Below, one piece after another: positions 10,406 through 23,087 of a stretch of 60,000 bases of DNA. Position 1 is the first letter of the stretch. Every line of letters begins with the position of its first letter. The position numbers were made by a program, and so were the translations under genes. Location of the stretch: positions 248,838 through 308,837 of the forward strand of contig NMRA01000042.1 of NCBI GenBank assembly GCA_002633005.1, given 5' to 3'. The stretch is from Phoronis australis. Its lineage: Eukaryota; Phoronida; Phoronidae. The notes under the pieces were generated by a model. It was not told where the DNA came from. It saw only the letters and a program-made list of their open reading frames with translations, and did no database searches.

Positions 10406-13400
10406 CTGAAAAAGAACTAATGTTACTGCATGAATGTGGAAATAAGTGCACAGCCATCACGTGTGACAGTACATTATTTTATGTAATTGAAAACCTGACT
10501 TCACTCCAAACTCCCATGTTTTGAGAGACTGAAGCAGGAAAGAAGATATTATTCACAAGGTAATTGAACATTTTCAGACCTCAACATGCAATACATGTCA
10601 TAAACAGTGAACCATCTCTCACAATTGTCCTACACTTTCTTAAATGCATCACAGGTTCTTAGTGCTGAAGTCTGTAGGATTTTGGTTTTTGGATCAACGC
10701 TCACATTTAACTTGCACACACCAACACCAATAAGACCAAATTCTTCAACAAGAAGACAGTGTCCATCAAGCTGGTCAAGTTTTGCATCAATGTCCAGTTT
10801 TGACTTCTTCACACTCAACACCAGTAAGACCGCAAATATTTCACAAACGTGAGATGCTCGCAAAAAAACAAGCTCAAGCAAGATGAGCAAAATCTCCACA
10901 TATCACAAGAGAAGCATGTGACCACACTAACTTCCTTTACGAGATTCTTACGGTCTACGGAACTCAAATTTATCATAAAGTAGACGTGGTGTCTAACGAG
11001 TCATTCAAGTACAAACCTTCTGGCGGTTCAGACAGAGGGGGTGAAAGGCAGTACATGTGGTAACCTCGGTCACAATCGTCGCAGAACAACAGCTGGTCCT
11101 GTGGAAATGAGCACAAACAGTTGAGAAGAGTCGAAACTGTCAAGGTACTAACACTTTTCTGGTTGTGAAAATAAGAAATAATCAATTTATAACGTGTTAT
11201 TGTAACTGGGATGACAAACTAGAAGGTGATGGGCAAGGTCATATACAACCACTGCTATTTGTACCAGCCAACACAAAGGTCATATACAACCACTGCTATT
11301 TGTACCAGCCAACACAAAGGTCATATACAAGCACTGCTATTTGTACCAGCCAACACAACTTGTAATACACTAGTCCTCATTCATTATCAATGCATCAAAC
11401 ATAAATACAGAAAATCACTTGAATCAAACAGGACTGTGAGATTTCATCCAAGTAAGGAGAAATCCAACACATCTGAAGGGCCGAGCGCATGGATTAGAAT
11501 AACTGCATTGTGGAACTTTGTCCGACTTACGCAAAAAATGTTTTATGCGAATTTTTCTGTTGATATTAAGTCTTCAACCCTTATCCTGCTGAGCCTCTAT
11601 TCAGACTACTTTCTCTGTGTGCTGAGCTAAGTAAGTCACCACTACTGGTGTACACTGGTCTGTTATGACGGTCACCCAGACTAATGACCTAACGGTTTTA
11701 AATTGGAAATTTGAAGGGGAAACGTTAATTTCATTGAAAAGAAGCCAACATAAAAGTTGTCCAGAATTTAATGAAGATTTTCACCATATGTAAATCTTCA
11801 TCATAGCCTCAGTGAAAGTAAGCTAATCCACTGTCATCCTCTCATGTCTGGCTCTAGCCATATAATGAAACTCTGTGTCTACACTTACATAAACCTGACA
11901 ATATATCCCAAACTAGTAATCACAGCCACATGGTTTAAATCAAATAATTGTAGAGGAAACTGTGAACTATGGAATGCGCATGCTCACATATCTAAACAAC
12001 ATCCAGAGCTCTCACAATTTCTGAATGAAAATCACAAGTGTTCTGGGGTGAATGCACTCTTCCAGTGCAGCCCAGCTGCAGCTTATCATAGTCAATTGAG
12101 TACACCCAACACATTGTAATAGGACAATTGGCATGTCGGCTGAACTCGCCTAGCGCAGGATACTGGTTAAATATTTATTTATCTAGAATTCAGTGATGAT
12201 CGTGAAAACGAATGATGACAATTTCATTAAAACTATACTCCCAGACTTTCCCAGCTTCTTAAGCATGTATAACTTGGTTCACAGCAAGTTCCACTCACTC
12301 ACTCAGTAACATGACCTCAAATACAAATACTAAACTTGTTGCCAACATCATCTCCACACAAAAACTCTACTCAATCCCAATGTCACAGAGTAGTCAAGAA
12401 AATCAATTTACAAATTAAAAAAGTTTGAAAGTCAGCTGTCATGGTGGTCTTAGGACTTTTGTCTTGCAGTTGTACAGCTTACCAAATCATAATTGTTTGA
12501 TTATTTAAAAAGAATATTGTGAACTGTTATGCAAATGTGACTATTACTTTGAGACACTGCGTTTCATACTATGGCAAGTGTTGCATGTTTTTATTCACTT
12601 TTACAACTGTTAAAAAAGATCATGTCATGAAATAAGCCAAGTTAACAGTTCCTGTTTTCTCCCGGTACACTGTAGTCATAATGAAGCTTGGCAAGTTATT
12701 TTTGGTTTGATAAAGTCCTTCATTCTTATTTTATCTTTATTAAAAGTTGGCCAACATAAGTTTGACTTTTTGACTATGCCATTAAGGCATGAGGTCCACT
12801 GAAAAATACACAGTGTATTTCAATTAAAAAGAATTTCATCAAGTGCTATCAGATTTTAACTTACGTCATTTTCAGAGGTGCGACAGATGAGGCAGGATTT
12901 ACATTCAATGCATTGCCAGGGATACTTCTTCACAGAGACGATCATATTCTCTGTGAATTGTAAGCAAGTGGGATGACCTGGAAACAGATGGAGGCATGTG
13001 TCAATCAAACATACTCATTGGCCAATCCTGGTGAAATACTGCAATCAAACATATTCATTGGCCAATCCTGGTCAAACACTGCAATCAAACGTATTCAATG
13101 GCCAGTCCTAGTCAAACACTGCAAGATTATTCTGAAAACATACATAAAGCTCCTATAAATATGCCTACCAATAACTTTTGATTTAGACCATCAGCTATTC
13201 TAAAACTGGCTGAAATTAGTTACCGATATTATATGCATTTTCTGTGCTTGGGAAGTACAGGTTGCTAAAGGTGGCGACGAGGATCAACAAACTAACTTGA
13301 CACTATACTTTATATTATGTACAAGGCATAGTGTCATGCAATCACAAGCTGACTTGACACTATACTTTATATTATGTACAAGGCATAGTGTCATGCAATC

Positions 13401-16400
13401 ACAAACAGACTTGACACTATACTTTATATTATGTACAAGGCATAGTGTCATGCAATCACAAGCTAACTTGACACTATACTTTATATTATGTACAAGGCAT
13501 AGTGTCATGCAATCACAAACTAACTTGACACTATACTTTATATTATGTACAAGGCATAGTGTCAAGCAATCACAAGCTGACTTGACACTATACTTTATAT
13601 TATGTACAAGGCATAGGGTCATGCAATCACAAACTAACTTGACACTATACTTTATATTATGTATAAGGCATAGTGTCATGCAATCACACGCTAACTTGAC
13701 ACTATACTTTATATTATGTACAAGGCATAGTGTCAAGCAATCACTAGCTGACTTGACACTATACTTTATATTATGTACAAGGCATAGTGTTATGCAATCA
13801 CAAACTAACTTGACACTATACTTTATATTATGCACAAGGCATAGTGTCATGCAATCACAAACTAACTTGACACTATACTTTAGATTATGCACAATGCATA
13901 GTGTCAAGCAATCACAAACTGACATTTCTTGAAATGTCCAGAATCACTTATAATTTGAGTAAGCAACAAGTTGAGTCAAATATGACGTCAATGTGATAAA
14001 AGATTTAAGTAATAAGTTAGTCTACTTGGAAGAAGATGAGATCATAACAACTTAAAGTTTTCTTTAAAGTTTTTGTAAACATCAGTGACATAGCTTTTTT
14101 GTATAATCCTTCAGCCTGTAAACATCAGTAATGAAATAGACAAAATACAACAAGGTGCAATTAAATTATACAATCATTGACAAATATTTCATACATCAAT
14201 GCAAGGATATATACTGTAAACTCGCGGGTTTACGCCCTAGGTGCTTAAATTGGGAAACCCTGAGACAGGGGTGGGCAATTACCCAAGCAGTGGGTGCTTA
14301 AATCGAACAATGGCAAAAGTTGGGGGTAGGGGATTACCCAAACAGTGGCCGCTTACATCCAAATTTTTGCTGAACTGGGCAAGCGGGCGGGGTGTTCATT
14401 CGAGCACGGAATTTGTAAGTTTGGTCAGTTAGTGGAACCCGACAACCACAAAGTTTCTCACGGCTCAAACAGAAACAGGATTTCGACTTTGAACGTGTGA
14501 TTTCACAGACTGTTACTAAAAACTCAGATATTTTTCAAATATATCGGCGCACTGCAAAGTTTCATTCCACAGAATTTTATGAAACTCGAATGGCAGTCCA
14601 CTTATCCTATCAGCAAGAACTGTTTTAGATCAGTGAATGTGACAGTCCAATGGGATTAGACTACTCGGTGGATAAAACTGAACTGAGTTGAGCTGTCTCA
14701 AACATGCAAAGATGAACTCAAACGCATCACTGATGCCGTGTTTCCCGCAAACACAGAAGTACGAGCCAGAGGCAAAGCTGTGAACAAAAGCACAAAGTTC
14801 AAGCTCAAGTTCTGTTAGCGGTAAGTTGGGGATGGGTGATTACCTGAACAGTGGGCGCTTACATCAAAATTTGGCAAAAGTCAGGGGTGGGCGATAACCC
14901 GGGCATGGGCGTTAACCAGTGAGTTTATGGTAGTTTGCTTCACAAAAGCATGGTTAGGAATTGTCGGAGACATTCAGCTTGTGCCGTTTGAGAACAGACG
15001 TGAAACAACAAATGAATAAATACAAGCCAGATCAGATCACTAATTAATCAACAGCAACATGTGCAACCATTAATGTATAAATAAATAAAAATATGTATCA
15101 AAATGCCATTTCATTAACAATGCTTAAAAAGTCAGGTAACAAATAATATGAAGTAAAAAGACGAACGTCTGTATTAAAATCTATTAAAATATTTAAACAA
15201 GATTTTAATATTTACCCTCGTCCTTTTACTTCATACTAAATAAATCAATTCTCATAACATAATTGTGTTACAGTATAAACCAGTGTCTTGATATCATATG
15301 AGTAAGAATTACAAGTGTAAGACTAAAAATTCTTACTTAAATCAATTATTCATTAAAAACCAAGAACATCAACCCACCAGATCTTCCACAATCAGCGCAA
15401 GAGACAAGTTCCTCTGAAGACTTTGTCTTCTTGTTGAAGCTAGCATCTCCCAGACAAAAGTCACAGTAGTCATTGGGACCAGAGTTCTTGTCATTGGGCG
15501 GTGGAGTGGCTGCAAAACAAGTTATATATTAATAACAATAATGAACAGTGATATTAAAAATAACAGTGATAATAATAATAATAATGATGATGACACCCAG
15601 AATTCCAATAGTAACTGTGCTGTAACTCCTGACAATAATTTTCATTGCAGCTGCATAGACCTGCTTACTCAGACTGCATCATCCCAGTCTTGAAGCACAA
15701 CACTCATTAAGATGTGAGCTGGGAGAAGAAAGCAAAAACCATCAAAGTTACACAAAAACGGAAAATATAAGTGTTGCACAATAAGTGCAATCGAATTAGA
15801 GTCACTTAAGTCAACTCTTGCATCAATAAACAATTAAATGAGTGGTCAAAATTAACTAAATGCGAAACCAACTTCTTGATTTTTTTCAACAAAGCAGTGA
15901 ACAATTTTCCCCTTACGAAAACATAAATGGTCTAGAAAAAACTAGATGCATAAGACTAGGAAACCGGAGCAAAAATAACGTAAAGGGTAAGTAAAAGCTA
16001 TTCATAAAGTGCAGCCAATGAGCGAGGCATTCTGTGTTAATATAAGGGGCACTGCTGGAAGGCAGCCTATGGGCGAGGCCCTCTATCTTAATATAGGGGA
16101 CTCGCTCGTCAGCTGCCTTTCAGCGGGGCTGCCTATATTAATACAGAAGGCCTCACTCATCAGCCGCCTTCCGACGAGGCTTCCAATATTAATGTAGGGG
16201 CCTCACCTTTGAGGCCCGAAATTCAAATTTTGCCTATATCATTTTAATAAGAATAAGTCATTTTAAATAAGCTGTTTGTTATTAAATGTTGTGTTCGAAG
16301 AAAAACATGAAAATTTCATATCAAAACCACTTAATGCAAATAACGCTGTCTTGTAAAGGTCAACATTTTTGAAAAGCCACAAGCATTTCGCAGGTGGTTG

Positions 16401-19400
16401 AATGAATACAGTATAAATTTAATACAGTTAGTAACATTACCATTTTTCTAGTTTTCACAGGCTGACTACATTACTACAAATGGTGAACAATTTCCCAACA
16501 GCTCTTTGGTGACACTGTGCCATACAAACCATACTGACAACAACAAAATACAGTAAACAGTTCCTAAAAATTCCATTTGTCTGCCATATTTTGCCATAAA
16601 CAAAAGGATTTCTACTGTGTCTTTTGCACAAGGCTCCAAACTTCAGAACATTATTTTTCAGGAATAGATCCACAGATTTCATTAAGGTTTGATGCAATTT
16701 CTATCAAAACTTTTGATGCCAAACCTTAATAAAATGCTAGTTTTTTGATCCATTTAACATTTAAAACATTGACCTAAAATGCCAGGTAATGTAACAACAA
16801 GAAATAAATGCTGTGAACTTCTCCACGTTGACCCTAACTTTCAGAAAACAATATTTTTAAAGGTTGGACAGTAGCTTCAAGTAGTTGGTTGGACAGTAGC
16901 TTCAAGTAGTTACTTGGGCAACATTCTAATTAAGTCTCTGGCTTACCCTTAAAATGTGTCAAAGAATTGTCCCCATCCCCGATATGTTAAAATGGAGACA
17001 AATTCATGCATAAAATGGGAGTACAGAAAGACAGCCTAGCTAACCATGGCTGGTTTCGAAAAACAGCAGCACACTAAGACTGCACCATTTTTTGGAAAAA
17101 GAAACAAAACAAAACAAAACGACAGCACAAACACTGCTTCAAAACAAAAGTTGTCCAATGATATGAAAATTGTTACATATTCACAGGAAAGTTATGTGTA
17201 AGCAATTTTGAGAAATCTGTCATCAAGAGCAACAAAAAATGATACGGTCATGAAAACATTCTTATCATCAAAAATGAATCAAACTTTAAGCTTAAGCTAA
17301 CTATATTCATAGTTTGTTAGTATAAACAAATTTTTTGTTCGCACTCTAGATGAAAGTTTGGAAACAAAACTAATAATCAATTAACAAGAATAATTAGTCA
17401 GGGTGACTGAATTGATAGGAACATGTTATTTTTAGAAAATGGCAAGTACTTCTGGAACACTGTCACAAAGTAAAAGGTACCAGTGGGGTTTATGGGTCCT
17501 ATTGATGGGAGAACCAGTTTTCGCTGAATAAAAAGCCATTATTCAGAGGAAAAGGGTACTCAAAACATGGAACCTTTCAAACCCAAGAACCAAGTAAGAA
17601 AATTTGAGTTTGCTTTTTCTTGATGCTGATCAATTGATAATCAACCTGTTAAAACAGATTAAACTGGGCCCGTTATATCCAAGGTCACACACTGAGTCAT
17701 AGCTATGAACACCATATCATAGAGTTCTCCCTGCACACTGTTCATTAATCAAGGTGGTTGTGAAGACTTTTGTTAAATGTGAACATGGATTACAGTCATA
17801 TTTACAATAGCAGCATCTTAGCAACAACTGGATGGGCAACCTTTATTAGCACAGGCTTTTAATGAGGACTGAAAATACAAACTTATCAAGCTTATGATCA
17901 GGATTAACACACAGGCCATCATCAAGAAAAAGCAAATCCAATTTTCCTTCTTAATTATGGCACCAAATGAGCATAAAAGCTGCGTTTTCATGTGCTATTA
18001 CGATACATTAACATTCACTTAATATTTTCAAACAGATAATTGCACTAGTCGGTTGCCTCCATGACATACAACAACAAATTAATATTCCAGTCTGACAGTA
18101 AAATCTGTTCATTGAGAGACTTTAACAGTGAGTGTACTATATTTGTGCATGAAGATGAAACTTTCATTTACCTAACATACTACACATGCAAGAAATAATT
18201 TATAAACAAGCCATGCTGCTTTGGGAATAATTATGTCAGTCAACCGGTCAAATTTGATAGAACCGAAAATAAATAGAATTTCTGCATTCTCTTATCTAAT
18301 TTGTTCATAAAGAATAACAGATGAATGAACAAATTTCAAATATTATGCAAAAATACTAGCCCATGACAACGCTGCTTAGTAATATTGCCATTTAAAAATA
18401 GCACGTTTAGAGTTAACAAAGTAAACTTGACGATACCGTCAACAGAAGATAAAGGCTTAGGGGAGACGGAGGAGGGGCGGGGCTCCTCGGAGTACCCATC
18501 GTGAAAGTGGGTGTAGTGGTACGTCAGCCCCGGCCGGGTTTTGTAACGAGCACTACAGACTGAAATACAGACAGGCAAAACGATACTACGTCGCAGAGGT
18601 TACAGGCTACAACAAAATGTGTTACAGAGACCAGAGCAGAGACAGCACTTTGCAGACATGACATTTTTATGGAAATAATATGCCAAGCCACATGTTGACT
18701 ACTGAAAGAAAGCACCACAGTACTCATAACAAATTGTGGCAGTGATTCATATATTCTGTTACAAGGTGTTAATTTCAAATTTTCCATTCATTAATTAACG
18801 AAGCCTCACTAATGGTTTTGGGAGTACAACTGTACTTTAAATGAAACAGTATCTGAATTTTGTGTTGATGTGTACGATGGTGAAGAATGTCCAAATAGTG
18901 CTGCATCTAGTTCATTCACTCAGAATTTAATATGTAACAACATGTGATTGGGTAAAAACGAGTTTGAGCAACATCTACACTGAACTTGAAATGCTTTTTG
19001 CAACAGTTAGTATTTCTAGCTTTATTCAAGCCAATTTCATGTTGGATATGCCAACTAATAGAGTCATGTGAATGGGACAATAACCTGATATGCCAAAATT
19101 GTCAAATTTCTATTTCCGTGAAAAGGATTAATTTTCCAGACACTTTCATAAATTAAATAAACCATTCGCTATTTGTTAACCTCATCGCCAAGAGTGCGTT
19201 CTGTACTTTCGAATATGAGTAATTATAGACGAGTCTAAAGGGTACAATTACCTCATCTCTCAATATATCCCCTGTCAACACATGACTAGTTCTTTGTCAA
19301 CCTAGTTAAACATGATTGTCACAAGCATGTATCATTGGTGTGGGAATATGACACGAGTATCATTGCTCAAGCTTGTTTCTCACTAATGGCTCATTCACCA

Positions 19401-22400
19401 CATGCAAACTCAGTTTTTAGGAAATCAACATCGCGCTTAGTACAAAAACAATAAGTAATGCGTGAAGCAGATGTGCTACTTGCAACATACGAAATAATGA
19501 ACTGAGCAAGATTGATATGAGCTGCAGTTAGTGAAGAAGCCATGATATTGTGAAGTGATTATCAAGAGAATTGTTGAATATTTAGTAAAACAATAAAGAA
19601 TAAACATGTGCAATGCTTTGTAACTGCCAACAGTCATTAAATAGTTTACTTATTAGAGTGGAGAGGAAAGCTGTTTCAAAATACACTGTCCAGCTGGAAA
19701 CATGTAAGGCAGTCTAACTCTTGCTTTCTTGAACGATAGTGAACAGTGAGTATATAAATGTCACCTGGAGATAGCAAAAAGGCATGAACCATCGTTTTGT
19801 TTAAATTAACAATTATAAGACTTAGCTCCTTTGTTTTGAGGGTTTCCCAGTTTTTAAAAACATTTTCCATTAAAGCATCAGTACCCCTATGAAGGCCACC
19901 CTAAACCTCGCTACAGTTATGGAAAATCAATGGCTGAAGATGCTAGCGAAACTGAAATGTTGCATTTTTGAAGACATTTTGGCCAATTTGGAACAATGAA
20001 TGAACTGAGCCTATGGATGCCATAGACACACGACTTCCCAACACAATGCTTCATGCAAACTTGAGATTTCAACTAGACGGTGCGCAAACGACATTCAAAA
20101 AGTGACAACAAATCTTGTCATGCTGGTTGCTATAGTGAATACATTACGTTCACATGGAAATGGCTTCTCTGTCTCCTCTTCCCCGCTCTTCTCACGAGTT
20201 GCGTAAACTTTCTTTCCTCTACCTCGTCCGCCCTAGGTAAATACAGAAATCATAGAGCAAATGAAAAACATCTCTATGTTAAGATTCACGGTGATCACTC
20301 ATTGTATTGTATGGTATGGTATGGTATGGTATGGTATGGTAGTATTGTATTGTATTGTATTGTATTGTATTGTATTGTATTGTATTGTAGTGTACACACT
20401 GACATGAGAGTCCATAAGTTACCCACTCCTTTCTGTGTCATATCTGGCAACATAGCCTCATTGATTGCACCATGTGGGCCACTCACGGTAGTTTTTCACC
20501 TTTATCCACTAGCGGCTACATTGCAACCCAAAATAGAACAATAACTCTTTCTTGACATTGGCAGGATGAAAACACTTGAAAACTAGATAACAGAAACAGT
20601 ACAGCAACATGTGGAACCCAGTGGAATGAAACTAAAGATGAAAAGCTGCCCTCCAAACATGATGCGCAGTGGGTGAATAATCTGATCTTCGAAAATAGGC
20701 GGTGGACATCGGAATTTGGCTACAGATAGCAGACAAATGAAGCAGGAAAATATATGAAAAAACACAAAGTCACATAAACAACATGAAAAATGTATCAGAC
20801 ATCTCATGCCTTATTTGGATTAACATTAGCACGAAAAATGAATCACATCACTGAAGTCTTGTAAGGACTAACTTTAGCAGCCTTCTTTCGCTTCTTTCTG
20901 TAAGTTTCCTCATAGTCACTGACATCTGAAAAGTCTTCAATTTCACCTGCGTCAGGTGGCTCACTGATATCTTCCACATCATCATACCTGTACACAAAGA
21001 AATGACCACAATAAATGATGGAATCTAAAAAAAGGTTTGGTACCCAGCTCCAGGCAAAGTCTGACAGTCAGCATCAGCTCCGGGCGATGTTTTCCTTCTG
21101 TACGGAGTAAATGTGAGAGCACGCCACTTCACAGTGCAATGTTTGCACATTTGTATATGATTGTGTACCTCTGCATATGAATACGCATTAGTACCAATTA
21201 GTACCAGGTGTCTTCACACAGGTCACATGTAGCCAGGGCCACGCTGAACATTCGCTACAACTATGACCGACATTGGTAGGATATCTCATATACATTTACC
21301 GAGTCTAATGACACCTAAGCTCCATGTAACAATTATCGTCATTTGCATTTGATTGTCTAAAAATTTATTTTCTGTGCTTCCACCTTCTGTGCTTTGCTGC
21401 ACTTGTAAGTTTTACAGTTTCATGCATTCCGAGTTCACTCAATTCACAATTGTTGTTCATTCAGTGAAACTTGTGTTTTCTTCGACTGCTTGCTACAGAT
21501 GGTGTTTGTAGATGTTTTGTAGTCAGAAAAAGATCACTTCTTGTTATAGCATACCACACATTGCTTACTTTAGCCCATGTCAGTACACAATTCCTGCAGC
21601 TCAAAGAAGGCAATAAATACATGAACTAGAGCAAAAATTCCCGAAGAAGAACAAATTACAACAACAACAACAACAGTAGCAACTTGTAAGCACTATGTGG
21701 CCATTCTTGTGGCCATCCTTACCAATAATCCTTGTTGACAGCTCTTTCAACTGTCACAGCATCTCTATTCAAGTCATCCTCCTTCAACATCAGAGGGTTT
21801 TCAACTGCACTGATCTGGTGAAGATCTGAAAGTAACTGAAAGCATCAAGAAGTGTGCCACATGTTTCAAGTGTGCCATGCTTTGCTATAGATACTTCTCC
21901 ATTATATTCTGAACTGTCTCACATTGAGACTGCTCATTTGAATCCAAACATCAATTATTCAAAACCAACTAGCATGAGAATTTTTGGAAGCATTGACCAA
22001 AACATGTCTTGCTTCAAAAAAAGTATTGGTTTTGTTTAAAGACCAAAATACTATTATGACACCTATGTGATGCTAACTCCACCCGTCAGAAAAGATTTAA
22101 TCATATATCACCAAAATAACAAAGATTACGATGTATGACAGAATAAATGAAAGTAAGTTTTTCTTCAAACATAGCATTGCAATCTTTAGATTGTAATGTA
22201 TGTACATATGACTAAAGAAATCATCCTATGTTGATATATTTTTATCTGTCAATCTATCAATATAGGTGAGTTCACAACCACTTGAAAGGAGATTGCAGCT
22301 CAAAACTTTCAACATTTTGCCTATAACACTAAAAACTTAAAAGCAAGACCAAGTTCCAAGAAAGCGGAATCTGAAAGAAACTATCGTGCTGGTTAACGGT

Positions 22401-23086
22401 ACCAGACTCGCCCGTTTCCAACAGGTCATCCTTAACGGCTTCCGTTTGCTCGACCACAGGTGCAGGTGGTCTCTTCTTCTTGCGCCATCTTTTGGCAGGA
22501 TAGGTATACAACTGACCAGGGGACTTGCCTAAGGATAAAGGAAGACCTTCACTTTAAATAAATAAATAATCAAAATTAAACTTAATTTGAAATGATGACA
22601 CCTAAAAATCACTTCCTTCCCCCCACTACTTTATCGCGAGATCAAGAAACATGCTAATAAGTCTATCACACTAAGCTTAAACATTCCTTTGCCATGAAGC
22701 CAATCTTTAATAAAGCCAGGATTGACTCAGTTGGAATTAACGATCACCAAGTATCCAATATGAGCCAGTCTCCACAACTAACTTGAGCAGAGGATGACTG
22801 ACCAAGGTGATTGTTGATTTCACCTAAATAATAAGTAGTAGGTGTCTGGTAAACGCTGCTCTCTGGTATCAATAAACGCCCAAGAGTCTTTTGTTATCTA
22901 AAGGTAAGCTCACATACCAGGCCCCCTGTCATATGCCTTGATCCACAGTGAACAGTTAATCTGTGCCATGCCAGTCTGGGCATCAAGGAAGGGCATGCGC
23001 ATCTTCCTGTCTAGAAGCAAGCGACTGTTGAAGGAGGCTGTATTGTCCATAGCCTCCTTCCAATACTGGTCAGTAGATGTGGTCAT
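10335..23086 (-). CDS. DPF/requiem (d4) family double PHD finger chromatin reader (10 coding exons)
   Basis: Minus-strand exons 23086-22918, 22528-22403, 21825-21723, 20987-20873, 20232-20148, 18559-18437, 15509-15378, 12977-12865, 11098-11017 and 10405-10335 join in phase into 372 residues plus stop; vertebrate DPF2 has about 390. Residues 1-70 form the requiem N-domain ([42 protein letters not shown]). An acidic and basic linker follows. A C2H2 finger spans about 198-219 (CELC...HYTHFH), PHD1 about 256-310 and PHD2 about 313-357, with all zinc ligands present. DPF proteins are subunits of BAF-type SWI/SNF remodellers, and their tandem PHD fingers bind acylated histone H3 tails; this role is inferred from family. 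The start ATG directly follows an acceptor, so an upstream coding or UTR exon is possible. DPF1, DPF2 and DPF3 cannot be told apart here. Confidence 0.92.
11017..11098 (-). CDS. DPF-like exon 9 (PHD2 core)
   Basis: Acceptor ttccacag|GAC and donor CCAGAAG|gtttgt, phase 0 in and 1 out. Encodes [17 protein letters not shown], then [10 protein letters not shown], the conserved PHD2 core. Confidence 0.95.
11235..11357. repeat. 41-bp tandem repeat, 3 copies
   Basis: Units start at 11235, 11276 and 11317, with core GGTCATATACAACCACTGCT and then ATTTGTACCAGCCAACAC. Copies are nearly identical. They lie in a DPF-like intron, about 140 bases upstream of the exon 9 acceptor. Confidence 0.93.
12865..12977 (-). 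CDS. DPF-like exon 8 (PHD1 end, PHD2 start)
   Basis: Acceptor tttccag|GT and donor AATGAC|gtaagt, phase 1 in and 0 out. Encodes [19 protein letters not shown], then [18 protein letters not shown] with the last PHD1 and first PHD2 cysteines. Confidence 0.94.
13000..13125. repeat. About 44-bp tandem repeat, 3 copies
   Basis: The recurring block is CAATCAAACATATTCATTGG then CCAATCCTGGTCAAACACTG. It lies just upstream (minus sense) of the exon 8 acceptor of the DPF-like gene. Confidence 0.9.
13296..13925. repeat. 57-bp hairpin minisatellite, 11 copies
   Basis: Units recur every 57 bases from 13296. Each holds the arms TGACACTAT and ATAGTGTCA around 21 bases, so each can form a hairpin. The 57-base period is a multiple of three and stop-free, which explains the long open frames on both strands here. 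Lies in a DPF-like intron. Confidence 0.95.
14214..14930. mobile_element. TA-flanked element with inverted repeats of GGTTAACGCCC type (717 bp)
   Basis: The left end CTGTAAACTCGCGGGTTTAC continues into GCCC. The right end, reverse complemented, reads CCATAAACTCACTGGTTAAC then GCCC; both ends are flanked by TA. The interior has several copies of a GTGGGCGCTTACATC / GGGGTGGGCGATTACCC block. The same block type and TIR core recur in the element at 40502. No coding capacity is seen, so it is non-autonomous. Confidence 0.6.
15146..15237. repeat. Hairpin/MITE-like inverted repeat (about 90 bp)
   Basis: ATGAAGTAAAAAGACGA on the left pairs with TCGTCCTTTTACTTCAT on the right, with one mismatch, and the centre is itself partly self-complementary (ATTAAAATATTT / ATTTTAATATTT). 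Confidence 0.7.
15378..15509 (-). CDS. DPF-like exon 7 (PHD1 start)
   Basis: Acceptor ttttgcag|CC and donor AGATCTG|gtgggt, phase 1 to 1. Encodes [19 protein letters not shown] and [13 protein letters not shown], a near match to PHD1 of vertebrate DPF proteins. Confidence 0.94.
16018..16190. mobile_element. Foldback element with GC-rich arms
   Basis: The left arm contains GAGGCATTCTGTGTTAATAT and CACTGCTGGAAGGCAGC. The right arm is its imperfect reverse complement (GCTGCCTTTCAGCGGGG ... TATTAATACAGAAGGCCTC). GC content is far above the neighbouring intron. No coding sequence. Confidence 0.65.
18437..18559 (-). CDS. DPF-like exon 6 (C2H2 finger)
   Basis: Acceptor tgtatttcag|TC and donor GTTGACG|gtatcg, phase 1 to 1. 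Completes C-E-L-C, then [18 protein letters not shown], nearly the vertebrate DPF C2H2 sequence; a Ser/Pro-rich linker follows. Confidence 0.92.
20148..20232 (-). CDS. DPF-like exon 5 (start of C2H2 finger)
   Basis: Acceptor tacctag|GGCGG and donor TGTGAAC|gtaatg, phase 0 in and 1 out. Encodes [20 protein letters not shown] and TEKPFPCE. The TEKPF linker and first zinc-binding Cys join to the second Cys in the next exon. Too short to appear as an open reading frame by itself. Confidence 0.86.
20301..20389. repeat. Pentanucleotide microsatellite, TATGG then TATTG
   Basis: Two TATTG units, a run of TATGG units and then about ten TATTG units lie in a DPF-like intron. The switch of unit in one array points to spread of a point mutation by slippage. 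Confidence 0.97.
20873..20987 (-). CDS. DPF-like exon 4 (acidic then basic linker)
   Basis: Acceptor tgtgtacag|GTATG and donor GCTAAA|gttagt, leaving phase 0. Encodes [19 protein letters not shown] followed by [10 protein letters not shown], matching the acidic DDLDDEDYEE and basic segment upstream of the DPF2 zinc finger. Confidence 0.82.
21723..21825 (-). CDS. DPF-like exon 3 (linker)
   Basis: Acceptor ttactttcag|AT and donor GATTATTG|gtaagg, phase 1 in and 2 out. Encodes [19 protein letters not shown], then [14 protein letters not shown]. The linker is poorly conserved; placement rests on splice sites and frame. Confidence 0.75.
22403..22528 (-). CDS. DPF-like exon 2 (basic [11 protein letters not shown] motif)
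   Basis: Acceptor tccttag|GC and donor GAGTCTG|gtaccg, phase 1 to 1. Encodes [17 protein letters not shown], the signature just after the requiem domain, then an acidic stretch [14 protein letters not shown] second GT lies 6 bases on, but only the first gives an open frame into exon 3. Confidence 0.88.
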
Positions 23087-23087
23087 C
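22918..23087 (-). CDS. DPF-like first visible coding exon (requiem N-domain)
   Basis: Acceptor tttcatag|G at 23087, ATG at 23086-23084, donor GGGCCTG|gtatgt at 22918, exit phase 1. Encodes [19 protein letters not shown] and [15 protein letters not shown]. The vertebrate protein starts about 10 residues earlier from a separate exon, so this ATG may be internal. Confidence 0.87.

Noticed and set aside
13296-13925. CRISPR-like array
   Set aside because: Direct tandem units with no unique spacers, in an animal intron.
13284-13932. Overlapping 211- and 213-codon frames on both strands
   Set aside because: Produced by the stop-free 57-bp tandem repeat; no initiation or splice context and no non-repeat sequence.
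20080-20544. 154-codon plus-strand frame
   Set aside because: It crosses DPF exon 5 on the other strand and the pentanucleotide microsatellite, which gives its Tyr/Leu/Val repeats.
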